Shown here in pieces: positions 16,535 through 26,582 of a stretch of DNA of 64,000 bases. A program made the position numbers and the translations under genes. Location of the stretch: NCBI RefSeq assembly GCF_025751555.1, contig NZ_JAOWLB010000005.1:62001-126000 (forward strand), given 5' to 3'. The notes under the pieces are model-generated. The model did no database searches, was not told the DNA's origin, and saw only the letters and a program-made list of their open reading frames with translations. Origin of the DNA: Ruegeria aquimaris. Lineage in GTDB: Bacteria > Pseudomonadota > Alphaproteobacteria > Rhodobacterales > Rhodobacteraceae. Positions within the stretch are counted from its first letter, which is position 1; each line of letters opens with the position of its first letter.

Positions 16535-18039
16535 TTTTCTTCCTCCAGCATCCGGCGCAGCTCGGTCTTGAGCACCTTGCCGTAGTTGTTCTTGGGCAAT
16601 TCATCCAACCAGCGATAGTGTTTGGGGCGCTTGAACCGCGCGATGTTCTCAACACAAAGACAGTCCAGCTCCTCGGCCGTTGCGGAGCCGACGACAAAGG
16701 CCACCACCTCCTCACCCCATTCGGGATGTGCGCGACCGACGACTGAAACCTCGCGCACCTCCGGATGTGTCAGCAGGACCTCTTCGACCTCTCGCGGATA
16801 GATGTTCGAACCGCCCGAAATGATCATGTCCTTGGACCGGTCCTGTAGCGTGACATAGCCGTCATCATCCATGAACCCCATATCCCCGGTCATCAGCCAA
16901 CCGTCGCGGATCGTCTTGGCGGTCGCCTCGGGGTTCCGCCAATACCCGGGCATGACCGCATCACCGCGCACCATGATCTCTCCATGGCTGCCCGGAGGCA
17001 GCGCCTGTCCATCGGCATCGCCGATGCGCAGTTCCACCGGGGCTTGCGCGCGCCCGACACTGGCCAACCGCGCGCGCCAGCGCGGATGGGTACGGTCCGT
17101 CACATCATGGCGCGACAGCGCCGTAATCCCCATCGGGCATTCGCCTTGCCCGTAGATCTGCACAAAGATCGGGCCGAACACCTCCACCGCCTCAATAATA
17201 TCGGCCAGATACATCGGCCCACCGGCATAAACCACGGTGCGCAATCCTTCCCCGGCCTTGCCGGTCGCACGGGCGACCTCGACGATGCGTTTGACCATGG
17301 TGGGTGCGGCAAACATCTGCACGCGGTCGAAATGCCGGGCGAGGTCAAGAATCTCCTGGGGCTCGAACCCGCCCGAAACCGGGCAGACGTGGCGCGCCCC
17401 ATGCAGCACGTGGATCATGTTGTAGAGCCCGGCACCATGACTCATCGGCGCGGCATAGAGGATCGCATCCTCGGGATCGACAGCATCCACATCCACCGGA
17501 TAGGCGAGCGAGACGGCCATGAGCATCCGGTGGGTGATCATCACGCCCTTGGGTTTGCCGGTGGTGCCCGAAGTGTAGAAAAGCCAGGCCAGATCGGTCG
17601 GATCGCGTTCCCCGGGTTCCGCAATGGGGTCGGCCTCGAGTACCGCCCCAAAATCACCGGACCCGGTATCGACAATCCGCCCCCGCGCTCCGGCCTCGGC
17701 CAGCGCGAGGCCGAGCTCCGGCGAGGCGAAGGTGATCGTGGTGTCGGAATCGTCCAGAATGAACGCCGCCTCGCGCCCGTGCAGCTTGGCATTGATCGGA
17801 ACGGCGGCCGCGCCGGCATACCAGATGCCATATTGCACGATCAGATAGTCGGGGCAGTTCTTCATGAAGATAGCGACCCGGTCCCCCGGTTGCACGCCCT
17901 GCCCCCGCAGCCAGCCCGCCACGCGCGCGGCGCGATCATGAAACCCAGCATAGTCCGCCACAGGATCGCGCCCGGCGTAAAGCGCCGGGCGCCTCCCGTT
18001 CAACTGCGCCTGCCGGGAGAGCCAGTGACCGATGTTCAT
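16531..18039 (-). CDS. AMP-forming acyl-CoA synthetase (class I adenylate-forming enzyme)
   Basis: This encodes 502 residues. The AMP-binding P-loop YTSGTTGKPKGVMITH is near residue 160, the hinge motif GDMGFMDDDGYVTLQDRSKD near 390, and the C-terminal catalytic Lys lies in NNYGKVLKTEL. It activates a carboxylic acid to acyl-CoA; chain length and ring preference cannot be told. Four-base overlaps link it to the thiolase upstream and the SDR downstream, so the three enzymes are translationally coupled and probably form one pathway. Confidence 0.85.
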   Translation of the reverse strand: MNIGHWLSRQAQLNGRRPALYAGRDPVADYAGFHDRAARVAGWLRGQGVQPGDRVAIFMKNCPDYLIVQYGIWYAGAAAVPINAKLHGREAAFILDDSDTTITFASPELGLALAEAGARGRIVDTGSGDFGAVLEADPIAEPGERDPTDLAWLFYTSGTTGKPKGVMITHRMLMAVSLAYPVDVDAVDPEDAILYAAPMSHGAGLYNMIHVLHGARHVCPVSGGFEPQEILDLARHFDRVQMFAAPTMVKRIVEVARATGKAGEGLRTVVYAGGPMYLADIIEAVEVFGPIFVQIYGQGECPMGITALSRHDVTDRTHPRWRARLASVGRAQAPVELRIGDADGQALPPGSHGEIMVRGDAVMPGYWRNPEATAKTIRDGWLMTGDMGFMDDDGYVTLQDRSKDMIISGGSNIYPREVEEVLLTHPEVREVSVVGRAHPEWGEEVVAFVVGSATAEELDCLCVENIARFKRPKHYRWLDELPKNNYGKVLKTELRRMLEEEK

Positions 18040-19196
18040 GCCTTCACCGCCTCGATGATCGAAGCATAGTTGGCAACCCCGGACCCACCCATGTTGAAGA
18101 CAAGCCCCAGTTCGGCACCCGGATGCTGCATGGCATCCGCCTGTCCCAGCACCTGACGCGCAATCAGCGTGTGCATTGACACACCGGTGGCACCGACCGG
18201 GTGCCCCTTGGCCTTGAGGCCGCCAGACAGGTTCACCGGCAATCGCCCCCCGGCGTGAACGACGCCACCCTCCAGCACGTCGGCGGCATGTCCGTGGGCA
18301 GCCAGCCCCATCGCCTCATAGATCAGCAACTCGGCAATGGTGAAACAGTCATGCACCTCGGCCACGTCCAAATCGTTCACCGTAATGCCCGCCCGACCAT
18401 AGGCCTGATGTATGGCTTTGCGCGGCCCCTCGAAGGCCAGTAGGTTACGCCGGGACATTGGCATGATGTCGTTGACCTGCGCCACCGCACGCAGGCGCGC
18501 GGCCTTGGTCACGTCACCCAGCATATCGTCGGACACCAGCACCAGCGCCGCCGCGCCGTCGGACACCAGCGAACAGTCGGTTTTCTTCAGCGGCGCCGCG
18601 ATGATCGGATTGCGATCCGAGACCTCGGCGCAGAAATCCTCGTCAAACGGTTTCTGGAGCTGCGCCAGCGGGTTGTTCACCGAGTTACCGTGGTTCTTGG
18701 CGGCAATTCGGGCAAGCGCCCGGCTCTGGTCGCCGTAGCGGTCGAAATAGGCCTGTGCGAAGAGCGCAAAGACACCGGGAAAGGACAGGCCCGCCTCCTC
18801 CTTTTGATAGGCAGCGTGACCCAGGGCGGCGGCCACTTCGGCGGTGGGCAGGTGGGTCATCTTCTCCACCCCGATCACCAGCGCCACACGCGCCTCGCCC
18901 GACAGGATCGCCTGACGGGCGGCAAAGACAGCCGCCGACCCCGACGCGCAGGCATTCTCAAGCCGGGTTGCCGGCTTGTAGCGTAGCGCCGGATCGACGC
19001 TCATCGCCAGCGACGCCGGAAACCCATCCGGCACCAGCCCGCCGTTGAAATGCCCGATCCAGACGCCATCGACAGCCTCGGCCCCGATACCTGCATCCGT
19101 CAGAGCCTCGCGGCCCGCCGCGGTGATCATGTCCTCCAGCGACATGTCCGTCAGCTTTCCGAACTTCGTATGTCCCCAACCAGCGATATAAACCAT
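18036..19196 (-). CDS. Thiolase-family acyltransferase (SCP-x/acetyl-CoA acetyltransferase type)
   Basis: This encodes 386 residues beginning MVYIAGWGHTKFGKL. Nucleophile Cys83 is in ENACASGS. His residues of the active site are in VHDCF and KGHPVGATG. The sequence follows the SCP2-type thiolases rather than PhaA/AtoB: the C-terminal CxG loop is absent and the end reads NMGGSGVANYAS. The start behind GGAGAGGAAGCC is chosen over one five codons upstream. It leads the operon with ligase and SDR and is divergent from a PAS-LuxR regulator that may control it. Confidence 0.83.
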   Translation of the reverse strand: MVYIAGWGHTKFGKLTDMSLEDMITAAGREALTDAGIGAEAVDGVWIGHFNGGLVPDGFPASLAMSVDPALRYKPATRLENACASGSAAVFAARQAILSGEARVALVIGVEKMTHLPTAEVAAALGHAAYQKEEAGLSFPGVFALFAQAYFDRYGDQSRALARIAAKNHGNSVNNPLAQLQKPFDEDFCAEVSDRNPIIAAPLKKTDCSLVSDGAAALVLVSDDMLGDVTKAARLRAVAQVNDIMPMSRRNLLAFEGPRKAIHQAYGRAGITVNDLDVAEVHDCFTIAELLIYEAMGLAAHGHAADVLEGGVVHAGGRLPVNLSGGLKAKGHPVGATGVSMHTLIARQVLGQADAMQHPGAELGLVFNMGGSGVANYASIIEAVKA

Positions 19197-19283
19197 GGCT
19201 TCCTCTCCCAAAGACTTGCGTCAAATCCTGCCAAGACAAAGCTTTCGCTTCAATTCCGTAGAAATACCCGCCACCATAGGGAC

Positions 19284-19820
19284 ATGAGCGACCCCGCCTT
19301 CGAATATGCGCCCATCGGCCTTGTGGAACTGGAGAACCGCGTCATTCGCCGGTGCAACCTGCATTTTGCCTCGATGTTCGGGGGGGACGAGGGCGACTAT
19401 CGCGATATGCCGCTGCTGAACCTTTATCCCAGCCACGAGGATTTCGAACGCATCGGAAAACGCGGCCTGCAAGCCATGCTGGAGACCGGATACTACACCG
19501 ACGAGCGGATCATGCGGCGGCGCAATGGGGATCTGTTCTGGTGTCGAGCGCGCGGCAAGTCCCTGACACCGGACGACCCGTTTCGCCATGGGATATGGAG
19601 CTTTGCCGATATCTCGGAAGAGCGCCGGGTGATCGAACTTACACCTCGCGAGCGGGATGTGGCGCTGCTGACCTGCCGCGGTCTCTCCGCCAAGGAAGTC
19701 GGGGCCGAGCTTGGGCTGAGCTATCGCACGATCGAAGCACATCGCGCGCGCCTGCTTGAGAAATTCGGCGCCCGTAAGCTGCCGGAACTTGTGGCGAAAC
19801 TGTCCGGTATGCCTCTTTGA
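19284..19820 (+). CDS. PAS domain - LuxR helix-turn-helix transcriptional regulator
   Basis: This is a 178-residue protein. The N-terminal PAS fold spans about residues 5-105 (VIRRCNLHFASMFGG and RRNGDLFWCRARGKSL). A LuxR/GerE helix-turn-helix follows at about 115-170 (LTPRERDVALLTCRGLSAKE). There is no receiver domain, so it probably responds directly to a small molecule bound by PAS. It is divergent from the thiolase-ligase-SDR operon across about 90 bases. A serine or acyl ligand cannot be specified. Confidence 0.82.
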   Translation: MSDPAFEYAPIGLVELENRVIRRCNLHFASMFGGDEGDYRDMPLLNLYPSHEDFERIGKRGLQAMLETGYYTDERIMRRRNGDLFWCRARGKSLTPDDPFRHGIWSFADISEERRVIELTPRERDVALLTCRGLSAKEVGAELGLSYRTIEAHRARLLEKFGARKLPELVAKLSGMPL

Positions 19821-19878
19821 TCTCATTGGCTCTCGCAAAATACCGCTCCTGCTCCCATCTTTGCAGTCGACACGGCGC

Positions 19879-19907
19879 TTTTCATGGGCAGTCGCTTGGC
19901 CTATAAC
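19879..19907 (+). promoter_or_regulatory. Candidate promoter of accB-accC
   Basis: TTTTCA and TATAAC are separated by exactly 17 bases, matching -35 (4/6) and -10 (5/6) consensus, about 60 bases before the accB start codon. It is the best such pair in the gap. Confidence 0.4.
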
Positions 19908-19968
19908 GCCGCGTAATACACGAGCCCGGCAGTCAACAACGGGCCCAGGGGAACCGTCGAGGACACTC

Positions 19969-20460
19969 ATGACAGATACCAGACACGAAGCGGACGTGGC
20001 ATTCATCAAGGCATTGGCCGAGTTGCTGCGGGAAAACGACCTGACCGAGTTGCAGGTAAAACGCGAGTATGGCGAGGACGACAGCCTGAACGTGCGCGTC
20101 AGCCGAGTGTCACCGGCGCTGGCCGCCGCACCGATGCAAGTGGCGGTTCCCGCCACTGTCGCCGCAGCAGCTGCACCGGCGGCACCCACCGCCGCCCCCG
20201 CAGCAATCGAAGACCCTGCGGCCCATCCCGGCGCCGTCACCTCGCCCATGGTCGGAACGATCTATCTCCAGGCTGAACCGGGCGCGGCGCCCTTTGTGTC
20301 GGTCGGAGCCAGCGTCTCGGAAGGTGATACGCTGCTGATCGTCGAAGCGATGAAGACCATGAACCACATCCATGCCCCGCGCGCCGGTACCGTCAAACGC
20401 ATCCTGGTGGGTGACGGCGACGCCGTGGAATTCGGCACCCCGCTGGTCATCATCGAATAA
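19969..20460 (+). CDS. accB: Acetyl-CoA carboxylase biotin carboxyl carrier protein
   Basis: This encodes 163 residues. The C-terminal biotinyl domain (about residues 85-163) carries the biotinylated Lys129 in EAMKTMN, followed by the [10 protein letters not shown] turn. The middle is an Ala/Pro-rich flexible linker typical of BCCP. A GAGGA ribosome site precedes the ATG. It forms an operon with accC ten bases downstream. It carries carboxybiotin for malonyl-CoA synthesis in fatty acid biosynthesis. Confidence 0.95.
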   Translation: MTDTRHEADVAFIKALAELLRENDLTELQVKREYGEDDSLNVRVSRVSPALAAAPMQVAVPATVAAAAAPAAPTAAPAAIEDPAAHPGAVTSPMVGTIYLQAEPGAAPFVSVGASVSEGDTLLIVEAMKTMNHIHAPRAGTVKRILVGDGDAVEFGTPLVIIE

Positions 20461-20470
20461 GGGACAATCC

Positions 20471-21820
20471 ATGTTCGACAAGATCCTGATTGCGAACCGA
20501 GGCGAGATCGCCCTGCGTGTGATCCGTGCCGCCCGCGAGATGGGGATCGCGACGGTTGCCGTGCATTCAACCGCCGACAGCGACGCCATGCATGTGCGCA
20601 TGGCCGACGAGTCGGTCTGCATCGGCCCGGCGCCCAGCCCGCAAAGCTATCTTTCAGTTCCCGCGATCATCTCGGCCTGCGAAATCACCGGCGCCCAGGC
20701 GATCCATCCCGGATACGGATTCCTGTCCGAAAACGCCGGTTTCGTTCAGATCGTCGAAGACCACGGCATCACCTTCATCGGCCCCTCGGCAGAGCATATC
20801 CGCATCATGGGGGACAAGATCACAGCCAAGGAAACCGCCAAGGAGCTTGGCATTCCCGTGGTCCCGGGATCGGATGGCGGCGTACCCGATCTGGCCGCGG
20901 CCAAGCGAGTCGGCGAGAGCATCGGCTATCCGGTGATCATCAAGGCCACCGCTGGCGGCGGCGGTCGGGGCATGAAGGTCGCCCGCGATGAAAAGGAGAT
21001 GGAGCGCGCCTTTACCACCGCCCGGGCCGAGGCCAAGGCCGCCTTTGGCAATGACGAGGTCTATATCGAAAAATACCTGACCACACCGCGCCATATCGAG
21101 ATCCAGGTGTTTGGCGATGGCAAGGGCAATGCGGTGCATCTGGGCGAGCGCGACTGCTCGCTGCAACGCCGACACCAGAAAGTGTTCGAAGAAGCCCCCG
21201 GTCCCTGCATCTCACCGGAAGAGCGCGCCCGGATCGGCAAGATCTGCGCCGACGCGGTGGCCAAGATCAATTACATCGGTGCAGGGACGATCGAGTTCCT
21301 CTACGAGAATGGCGAATTCTACTTCATCGAGATGAACACCCGCCTTCAGGTGGAACATCCGGTAACCGAAGGTATCTTTGGTGTAGATCTGGTGCGCGAA
21401 CAGATCCGCGTTGCCGCCGGGCTGCCGATGTCCTTTACCCAGGACGAGCTGCAGATCAACGGACACGCGATCGAGGTGCGGATCAACGCCGAGAAACTTC
21501 CGAATTTCTCTCCTTGCCCCGGCAAGATCACCGCCTACCACACGCCGGGTGGTCTGGGCGTTCGGATGGATTCGGCTCTCTATAACGGCTATTCGATCCC
21601 GCCCTACTATGACTCGCTGATTGCCAAACTGATTGTGCACGGTCGCGACCGAAGCGAAGCCCTTGCGCGACTGCATAGGGCATTGGGTGAATTGATCGTG
21701 GACGGTATCGACACGACAATTCCGCTGTTTCACGCCTTGCTGAAAGAGCCGGACATCCACAACGGCAGTTACAATATCCACTGGCTGGAGCGCTGGCTTG
21801 CCGCGAACCTGCCCGATTGA
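20471..21820 (+). CDS. accC: Acetyl-CoA carboxylase biotin carboxylase subunit
   Basis: This encodes 449 residues starting [17 protein letters not shown]. The ATP-grasp glycine-rich loop [12 protein letters not shown] and the biotin-site signatures [15 protein letters not shown] and [14 protein letters not shown] are intact. It matches the family's usual length of about 450 residues. It carboxylates the biotin on AccB with ATP and bicarbonate. Confidence 0.97.
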   Translation: MFDKILIANRGEIALRVIRAAREMGIATVAVHSTADSDAMHVRMADESVCIGPAPSPQSYLSVPAIISACEITGAQAIHPGYGFLSENAGFVQIVEDHGITFIGPSAEHIRIMGDKITAKETAKELGIPVVPGSDGGVPDLAAAKRVGESIGYPVIIKATAGGGGRGMKVARDEKEMERAFTTARAEAKAAFGNDEVYIEKYLTTPRHIEIQVFGDGKGNAVHLGERDCSLQRRHQKVFEEAPGPCISPEERARIGKICADAVAKINYIGAGTIEFLYENGEFYFIEMNTRLQVEHPVTEGIFGVDLVREQIRVAAGLPMSFTQDELQINGHAIEVRINAEKLPNFSPCPGKITAYHTPGGLGVRMDSALYNGYSIPPYYDSLIAKLIVHGRDRSEALARLHRALGELIVDGIDTTIPLFHALLKEPDIHNGSYNIHWLERWLAANLPD

Positions 21821-21871
21821 TCAGACGGGCCGGGCAAATTGCCCGGCTCTTTCCGGCCAAGAGGGACCGGT

Positions 21872-22504
21872 GTGACCCTCTCGCCTGAGCTCTTGCTCCA
21901 TGGGTATTCCGTCGGCATCTTTCCCATGGCCGAACATCGCAACGACCCGGAGGTGTTCTGGGTCGACCCGCTTCGTCGGGGGGTTTTTCCGTTGAATGGG
22001 TTCCACTTGTCCCGCAGCCTGGCCCGGCGAATCCGGCGTGGCGAATACCATGTGAGTTTCGACCATGATTTTGCAGGCGTGCTGCAAGGCTGCGCAGACA
22101 GGGCAGAGACCTGGATCAACCCGGAAATCAGCGACAGCTATCAGGCGCTGCACCGCTTGGGGCATGCCCATTCGGTAGAAGTCTGGCAAGGCTCCACGCT
22201 TGCGGGCGGCGTTTACGGGGTGGTCCTTGGCGCCGCCTTTTTCGGCGAAAGCATGTTTTCGCGCCGCACCGATGCCTCGAAGGTCGCCTTGGCTTATTTG
22301 ATTGACCGCCTTCGCCTGACCGGTTTCCAGTTGTTCGATACGCAGTTCCTGACCGCACATCTTGCCTCTCTGGGCGCGGTGGAGATCACCCGCGCAGAGT
22401 ACCGGCGCCGCTTGGAGAAAGCCTTGAACGGGTCCGCGGACATCGCCGCGAGTATTGACCAGCGCCCTCAGGGCGTCATACAGCGAATGACCCAAACGTC
22501 ATAA
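21872..22504 (+). CDS. aat: Leucyl/phenylalanyl-tRNA-protein transferase
   Basis: This encodes 210 residues from a GTG start behind GAGGG. Family motifs are LLHGYSVGIFPMAE, FWVDPLRRGVFPL, the HSVEVW strand and GVYGVVLGAAFFGESMFSR. It adds Leu or Phe to N-terminal Arg/Lys of proteins, making N-end-rule substrates for ClpAP. Its last 37 bases overlap the end of the convergent DUF2155 gene. The gene order after accBC is a conserved alphaproteobacterial one. Confidence 0.93.
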   Translation: MTLSPELLLHGYSVGIFPMAEHRNDPEVFWVDPLRRGVFPLNGFHLSRSLARRIRRGEYHVSFDHDFAGVLQGCADRAETWINPEISDSYQALHRLGHAHSVEVWQGSTLAGGVYGVVLGAAFFGESMFSRRTDASKVALAYLIDRLRLTGFQLFDTQFLTAHLASLGAVEITRAEYRRRLEKALNGSADIAASIDQRPQGVIQRMTQTS

Positions 22505-22827
22505 CGCGAATGGTCCAGCGCGCTGAGCGCGGGCGACGAGGCAATCATCCAACCGTCGAAAATCGCCTGCCGCTGGTCCCTCTCCCATATGGTCAGATAG
22601 GCAAAAGCGTCGCCGGTCGGGTTCTCGACCGGGTACCGGCAATCCCCCAGTGCCACATCCAACCCATAGATCTCCGCTGTAGACCCGTTCGTTACCCGAA
22701 AATCCTGTGTCTGCCCGCTCACCTTGTCGAGGCCGCGCAAGATCGCCCCCGTCCCCGAGGTGACCGCCTCATCCGCCGAAACCGACCCGGCGAACAGGCC
22801 CAGGATCAGCAGGCCGCGTCGGATCAC
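22468..22827 (-). CDS. DUF2155 domain-containing secreted protein
   Basis: This is a 119-residue protein with a Sec signal peptide (residues 1-18, MIRRGLLILGLFAGSVSA). The DUF2155 fold follows, with GAILRGLDKVSGQTQDF, a CRYP motif and the terminal DVWVIRC; two cysteines may form a disulfide. It overlaps the mlaD-like gene start by four bases and aat tail-to-tail by 37. Function is unknown. The family is restricted to alphaproteobacteria and travels with envelope lipid-transport genes. Confidence 0.85.
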   Translation of the reverse strand: MIRRGLLILGLFAGSVSADEAVTSGTGAILRGLDKVSGQTQDFRVTNGSTAEIYGLDVALGDCRYPVENPTGDAFAYLTIWERDQRQAIFDGWMIASSPALSALDHSRYDVWVIRCMTP

Positions 22828-23282
22828 TGACTGTCGCTCCCGTCACCGGCCACGAATTTGACCAGCAGAGAGATCAGGCTGACGGCGCCCTGAGTATCCT
22901 CGATCGCGTCGCCGGGTTCGAAATAGAAAGCCGAGCCACCAGGCATGATTTCCAGAAAGTTGCCGCCCAGCAGCCCTTCGGAGGAGATCACCGCCGCACT
23001 GTCATCGGGTATCTGGATGCCCTCGGCCACCGTGAATCGGGTATCCGCGCGATAACTCTCCGGGTTGAGGTCCACCCCGGTCACGGTTCCGATTTTAACG
23101 CCTGCAAGGCGGACATCTGTACCCACGGTCACGCCTTCCAGCGACCGGAACGAAGCGTTCAACTCGTATCCGCCGGTACCGCGCGACAGGCCGGTGGCCT
23201 GACCGGCATAAACCGCAAAGGTGACCGCAGCGGCAAGAACCGCGCCGCCGACCAGGACTTCTGTCATGTTGTGACTGGACAT
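22824..23282 (-). CDS. mlaD: MlaD-family outer-membrane lipid asymmetry protein
   Basis: This encodes 152 residues: a short cytoplasmic start, one membrane anchor (about 9-28) and a single MCE domain (YELNASFRSLEGVTVGTDVR, LAGVKIGTV, LGGNFLEI). MlaD hexamers of this kind bind phospholipids between inner and outer membranes. The ATG behind AAAGAGGCCAAC is chosen over an upstream frame. The MlaEF partners are not in the window. Confidence 0.88.
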   Translation of the reverse strand: MSSHNMTEVLVGGAVLAAAVTFAVYAGQATGLSRGTGGYELNASFRSLEGVTVGTDVRLAGVKIGTVTGVDLNPESYRADTRFTVAEGIQIPDDSAAVISSEGLLGGNFLEIMPGGSAFYFEPGDAIEDTQGAVSLISLLVKFVAGDGSDSQ

Positions 23283-23292
23283 GTTGGCCTCT

Positions 23293-23676
23293 TTATTCCG
23301 GGCTCCAAGCCTCGTAATCCCGACGATCCGCCGGTTTTTCGTGGCGCAACGATCCGGCCGGCGCATAGGCCAGCGGCGTTCCCGTCAGGTTTTCCTGATG
23401 TGGCTTTTCCCAAGCCTTGTGCCTGAGCGGCCGTTTCGTTGGCGGCTCATCCCAGGTCCGGTGCAGCCAGCCATGCCATTCGGGATCAATCCGGCTGGCT
23501 TCGGCCTCGCCATTGAACATGACCCAGCGCTGACTGTCGTCGGCATTGGTGTAGAACACGTTGCCTTGTGAATCCTCACCCACCTTCTTACCCTTGCGGG
23601 CAGTGTAGAGCTGAGTGTTGAGCGTCGACCCGTTCCACCAGGTCACGGCGCGCAGCAGGGTGTTCAGGATTCCCAT
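23293..23676 (-). CDS. NADH:ubiquinone oxidoreductase NDUFA12-type subunit / assembly factor
   Basis: This encodes 127 residues starting [20 protein letters not shown]. The DGNxxY-like stretch [20 protein letters not shown] and [15 protein letters not shown] are hallmarks of the 17.2 kDa/B17.2 (NDUFA12) family of complex I. It lies ten bases before mlaD, the usual alphaproteobacterial neighbourhood. It binds the peripheral arm of complex I at the inner membrane. Confidence 0.92.
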   Translation of the reverse strand: MGILNTLLRAVTWWNGSTLNTQLYTARKGKKVGEDSQGNVFYTNADDSQRWVMFNGEAEASRIDPEWHGWLHRTWDEPPTKRPLRHKAWEKPHQENLTGTPLAYAPAGSLRHEKPADRRDYEAWSPE

Positions 23677-23764
23677 CGGTGCCTCCGGCAATTTCTCTTG
23701 TGCAGATATGGCGCATGCGCGCGCGAAGGTCCAGAGCCCTCGCCCGTGACAGGCGCGCGCATCC

Positions 23765-24127
23765 CTATTGAGGCGCAAGCGCCGTAACCTCGATCTCGAT
23801 CCGGTACTTGGGGTCGATCAGCCCGCATTCAATCATCGTGGCGGCCGGCGGATTGGCGCCGAATGCCTCTCGCAGAACCGGCCAGCAGGGTTCGAACTCA
23901 CGCCGGTCAGGCAGATAATAGGTAACACGAACCACATCGGCCAAAGAAGCACCCGCCTTTTGCAAGGCCGCCGATATCGTATCCATGGCAGACCGCGCCT
24001 GTTCGATCACGTTCTCGCCCTGTCCGACCGTTCCCGCCACATGGACAAACCCGCCGGCAACCACGGCGCGGCAATAGCCGATCTTGGCTTCGAACTCACC
24101 GCCAGATGAAATGCGTTTGATGCTCAC
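23765..24127 (-). CDS. RidA/YjgF-family protein lacking the canonical arginine
   Basis: This encodes 120 residues from a GTG start behind AGGATC. The Rid fold is clear: [30 protein letters not shown], then [20 protein letters not shown]. The substrate-binding arginine of classical RidA (PxR followed by S/T) is replaced here by alanine in PAATM. It may therefore not be a 2-aminoacrylate deaminase and may instead belong to one of the divergent Rid groups. It is a single gene between NDUFA12 and clpX. Confidence 0.82.
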   Translation of the reverse strand: MSIKRISSGGEFEAKIGYCRAVVAGGFVHVAGTVGQGENVIEQARSAMDTISAALQKAGASLADVVRVTYYLPDRREFEPCWPVLREAFGANPPAATMIECGLIDPKYRIEIEVTALAPQ

Positions 24128-24170
24128 CGCTGATCCTGCCCTTTTCTCTGGTCCGCCACTGGTCTTTCCT

Positions 24171-24225
24171 CTTGCCAAAATATCCCGGGGGAGTCGCCCG
24201 GAACGGGCGGCGGGGGCAGCGCCCC
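24171..24225 (-). repeat. Rhodobacterales-type intergenic repeat, copy 1
   Basis: Read on the minus strand, this is a GGGGCGCTGCCCC hairpin followed by a CCCGTTCCGGGC-type stem and ending CCCGGGATATTTTGGCAAG. The same architecture recurs at 57508-57557 and 62500-62560, always just outside a coding end. No open frame or target duplication was seen. Confidence 0.6.
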
Positions 24226-24243
24226 TTACCTCTTTCCCAAAAA

Positions 24244-24272
24244 CGAAAACGGCGCAGAAATTGCCACGCCGC
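24244..24272 (-). terminator. Candidate clpX terminator
   Basis: On the minus strand CGGCG and CGCCG pair around a 12-base interior and are followed by TTTTCGTTTTT. It begins about 25 bases after the clpX stop. The stem is short, so confidence is moderate. Confidence 0.5.
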
Positions 24273-24294
24273 TTCACAAGTCAGATCGCGAACC

Positions 24295-25563
24295 TCAGCC
24301 CGCTGTGGCCGAACCCTTTTCGTTCTCGGTATAAATCAACAGCGGCTGTGCCTCGGTCGTTACCGCCTCTTCGTTCACCACAACCTTGGTCACGTTCGAC
24401 ATGCTGGGCAGTTCGAACATGGTGTCGAGCAGAATGTCTTCCATGATCGAGCGCAGACCACGTGCACCAGTCTTACGCTCGATCGCGCGCTTTGCGATCG
24501 CCTTGAGCGCATCGTCGGTAAAGTCCAGCTCGGTATCCTCAAGCTCGAACAGACGCTGGTACTGTTTGACCAGCGCATTCTTCGGCTTGGTGAGGATGGT
24601 AACCAGCGCGTCCTCGTCCAGATCTTCCAGTGTTGCCAGTACCGGCAGGCGGCCTACAAACTCTGGGATAAGCCCGAATTTCAACAGATCCTCGGGTTCC
24701 AGCTCCTTGAACAACTCGCCCACGCCGCGGTCGTCATTCGACCGCACGTCGGCGCCAAAGCCCATGGCGCTGCCCTTGCCGCGCTGCGCAATGATCTTGT
24801 CCAACCCGGCAAAAGCACCCCCACAGATGAACAGGATGTTCGTGGTGTCCACTTGCAGGAATTCCTGCTGCGGATGCTTGCGCCCGCCCTGCGGCGGCAC
24901 ACTGGCCACCGTACCTTCCATCAGCTTCAAGAGTGCCTGCTGCACGCCCTCGCCCGACACGTCGCGGGTGATCGAGGGATTCTCGGACTTGCGGGTGATC
25001 TTGTCGACCTCGTCGATATAGACGATGCCACGCTGTGCGCGTTCGACATTGTATTCGCTTGCCTGCAACAGCTTGAGAATGATGTTCTCGACATCCTCAC
25101 CAACATAACCCGCTTCGGTCAGCGTGGTCGCATCGGCCATGGTGAACGGCACATCGAGGATACGCGCCAATGTTTGCGCCAACAGCGTCTTTCCGCAGCC
25201 GGTCGGTCCGATCAGCAGGATGTTCGATTTCGAAAGCTCGATGTCGTTCCCGGCCTTCTGCGAATGATTGAGACGCTTATAGTGGTTGTGCACAGCGACC
25301 GAGAGCACTCTCTTTGCCGTGGCCTGCCCGATCACATAATCGTCCAGCACGTCGCAGATATCACGCGGCGTGGGAACACCATCCGAGGATTTCAACCCGC
25401 TGCTTTTTGTCTCTTCACGGATGATGTCCATGCAGAGCTCGACACATTCATCACAGATGAACACTGTCGGGCCCGCGATCAGCTTGCGAACCTCGTGCTG
25501 GCTCTTGCCGCAAAAGCTGCAATAGAGCGTGTTCTTGCTGTCACCGCCTGAGTTCGTTGCCAT
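24295..25563 (-). CDS. clpX: ATP-dependent Clp protease ATP-binding subunit ClpX
   Basis: This encodes 422 residues. The N-terminal zinc-binding domain has YCSFCGKS and [10 protein letters not shown]. The AAA+ module has Walker [16 protein letters not shown], Walker [10 protein letters not shown] and the sensor region [18 protein letters not shown], followed by GGAFAGLD. It unfolds tagged substrates for ClpP. The start [15 protein letters not shown] is chosen over an upstream extension because homologues begin there. clpP lies upstream on the same strand. Confidence 0.97.
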   Translation of the reverse strand: MATNSGGDSKNTLYCSFCGKSQHEVRKLIAGPTVFICDECVELCMDIIREETKSSGLKSSDGVPTPRDICDVLDDYVIGQATAKRVLSVAVHNHYKRLNHSQKAGNDIELSKSNILLIGPTGCGKTLLAQTLARILDVPFTMADATTLTEAGYVGEDVENIILKLLQASEYNVERAQRGIVYIDEVDKITRKSENPSITRDVSGEGVQQALLKLMEGTVASVPPQGGRKHPQQEFLQVDTTNILFICGGAFAGLDKIIAQRGKGSAMGFGADVRSNDDRGVGELFKELEPEDLLKFGLIPEFVGRLPVLATLEDLDEDALVTILTKPKNALVKQYQRLFELEDTELDFTDDALKAIAKRAIERKTGARGLRSIMEDILLDTMFELPSMSNVTKVVVNEEAVTTEAQPLLIYTENEKGSATAG

Positions 25564-25701
25564 GATCACCCTTTCCGGCTTCGTCTCGGCGCCCCGGCCC
25601 GGAAACCGGGAAGCCGCCTGTTCGTAGAGATTAGGCCAGCACGGTGGCCGCCACAATGTCAAAAAGCCCCAACCGCCGACCGGGCGACCGGAAGCGTTGT
25701 C

Positions 25702-26331
25702 TTAGGCCTCGTCGCCCATTTTCCCACGGCTTTCGACAATCTCGTCGATATGGCCCCATTCCTTGGCCTCTTCCGGCGACATGAAGTTATCGCGGTCCAG
25801 CGCCCGTTCGATGGCCTTTTTGCTTTGCCCGGTGTGCTTGACATAAATGTCATAGAGCCGGTCCTTGAGCTTTTGCGTCTCGGCGGCGTGGATCATGATG
25901 TCACTCGCCTGCCCCTGATACCCGCCCGAGGGCTGATGCACCATGATGCGGCTGTTGGGCAGCGAGAAACGCATGCCCTTCTCCCCACCCGCCAGCAGGA
26001 CCGAGCCCATCGAGGCCGCCTGGCCGATCACGAGGGTGGAACATTTCGGGCGGATATACTGCATCGTGTCATAGATCGACAGGCCGCTGGTCACGACGCC
26101 ACCCGGGCTGTTGATGTAGATCGAGATTTCCTTTTTCGGGTTCTCGGCCTCCAGGTGCAAGAGCTGGGCCACGATAAGGTGGCTCATCCCGTCATGGATC
26201 GGACCGTTGATGAAAATGATCCGCTCCTTGAGCAGGCGCGAGAAGATGTCATAGGCCCGTTCGCCCCGGCTGGTCTGCTCCACGACCATGGGGACAAGCG
26301 TGTTGGTGAAGTTATGAACTGGATCGAACAT
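25702..26331 (-). CDS. clpP: ATP-dependent Clp protease proteolytic subunit ClpP
   Basis: This encodes 209 residues. The catalytic triad is visible: Ser107 in GQAASMGS, His132 in MVHQPSGG and Asp181 in LDRDNFMS. Oxyanion-hole glycines are in NSPGGVV. It assembles into tetradecamers capped by ClpX. A gap of about 140 bases separates it from clpX, enough for a separate clpX promoter. Confidence 0.97.
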   Translation of the reverse strand: MFDPVHNFTNTLVPMVVEQTSRGERAYDIFSRLLKERIIFINGPIHDGMSHLIVAQLLHLEAENPKKEISIYINSPGGVVTSGLSIYDTMQYIRPKCSTLVIGQAASMGSVLLAGGEKGMRFSLPNSRIMVHQPSGGYQGQASDIMIHAAETQKLKDRLYDIYVKHTGQSKKAIERALDRDNFMSPEEAKEWGHIDEIVESRGKMGDEA

Positions 26332-26582
26332 TCGGGACCTGCCTGCTTTCTTGCGATGGATCGGGACAATAACCCGACGGGATTACCCGAGTCTTAGTGT
26401 CGCCGTGGGGGGGCCGCAAGGGCCGCTGGACGAATTCCTTAGACGCAGAGATCATGCGGGGAATGGCGCAAACGGGTTACAGAGCGGCGTATGTTGACCG
26501 ATAGGCCCGGGCACAGCACTGTAGAAGTAGGCGCCCATGACAGGGCGCGGATACATTCCCGGCTCCCTTCCATTCCCGCATC

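Noticed and set aside
24172-25551. 459-codon plus-strand open frame opposite clpX
   Set aside because: It is a shadow of ClpX with no start signal or domain.
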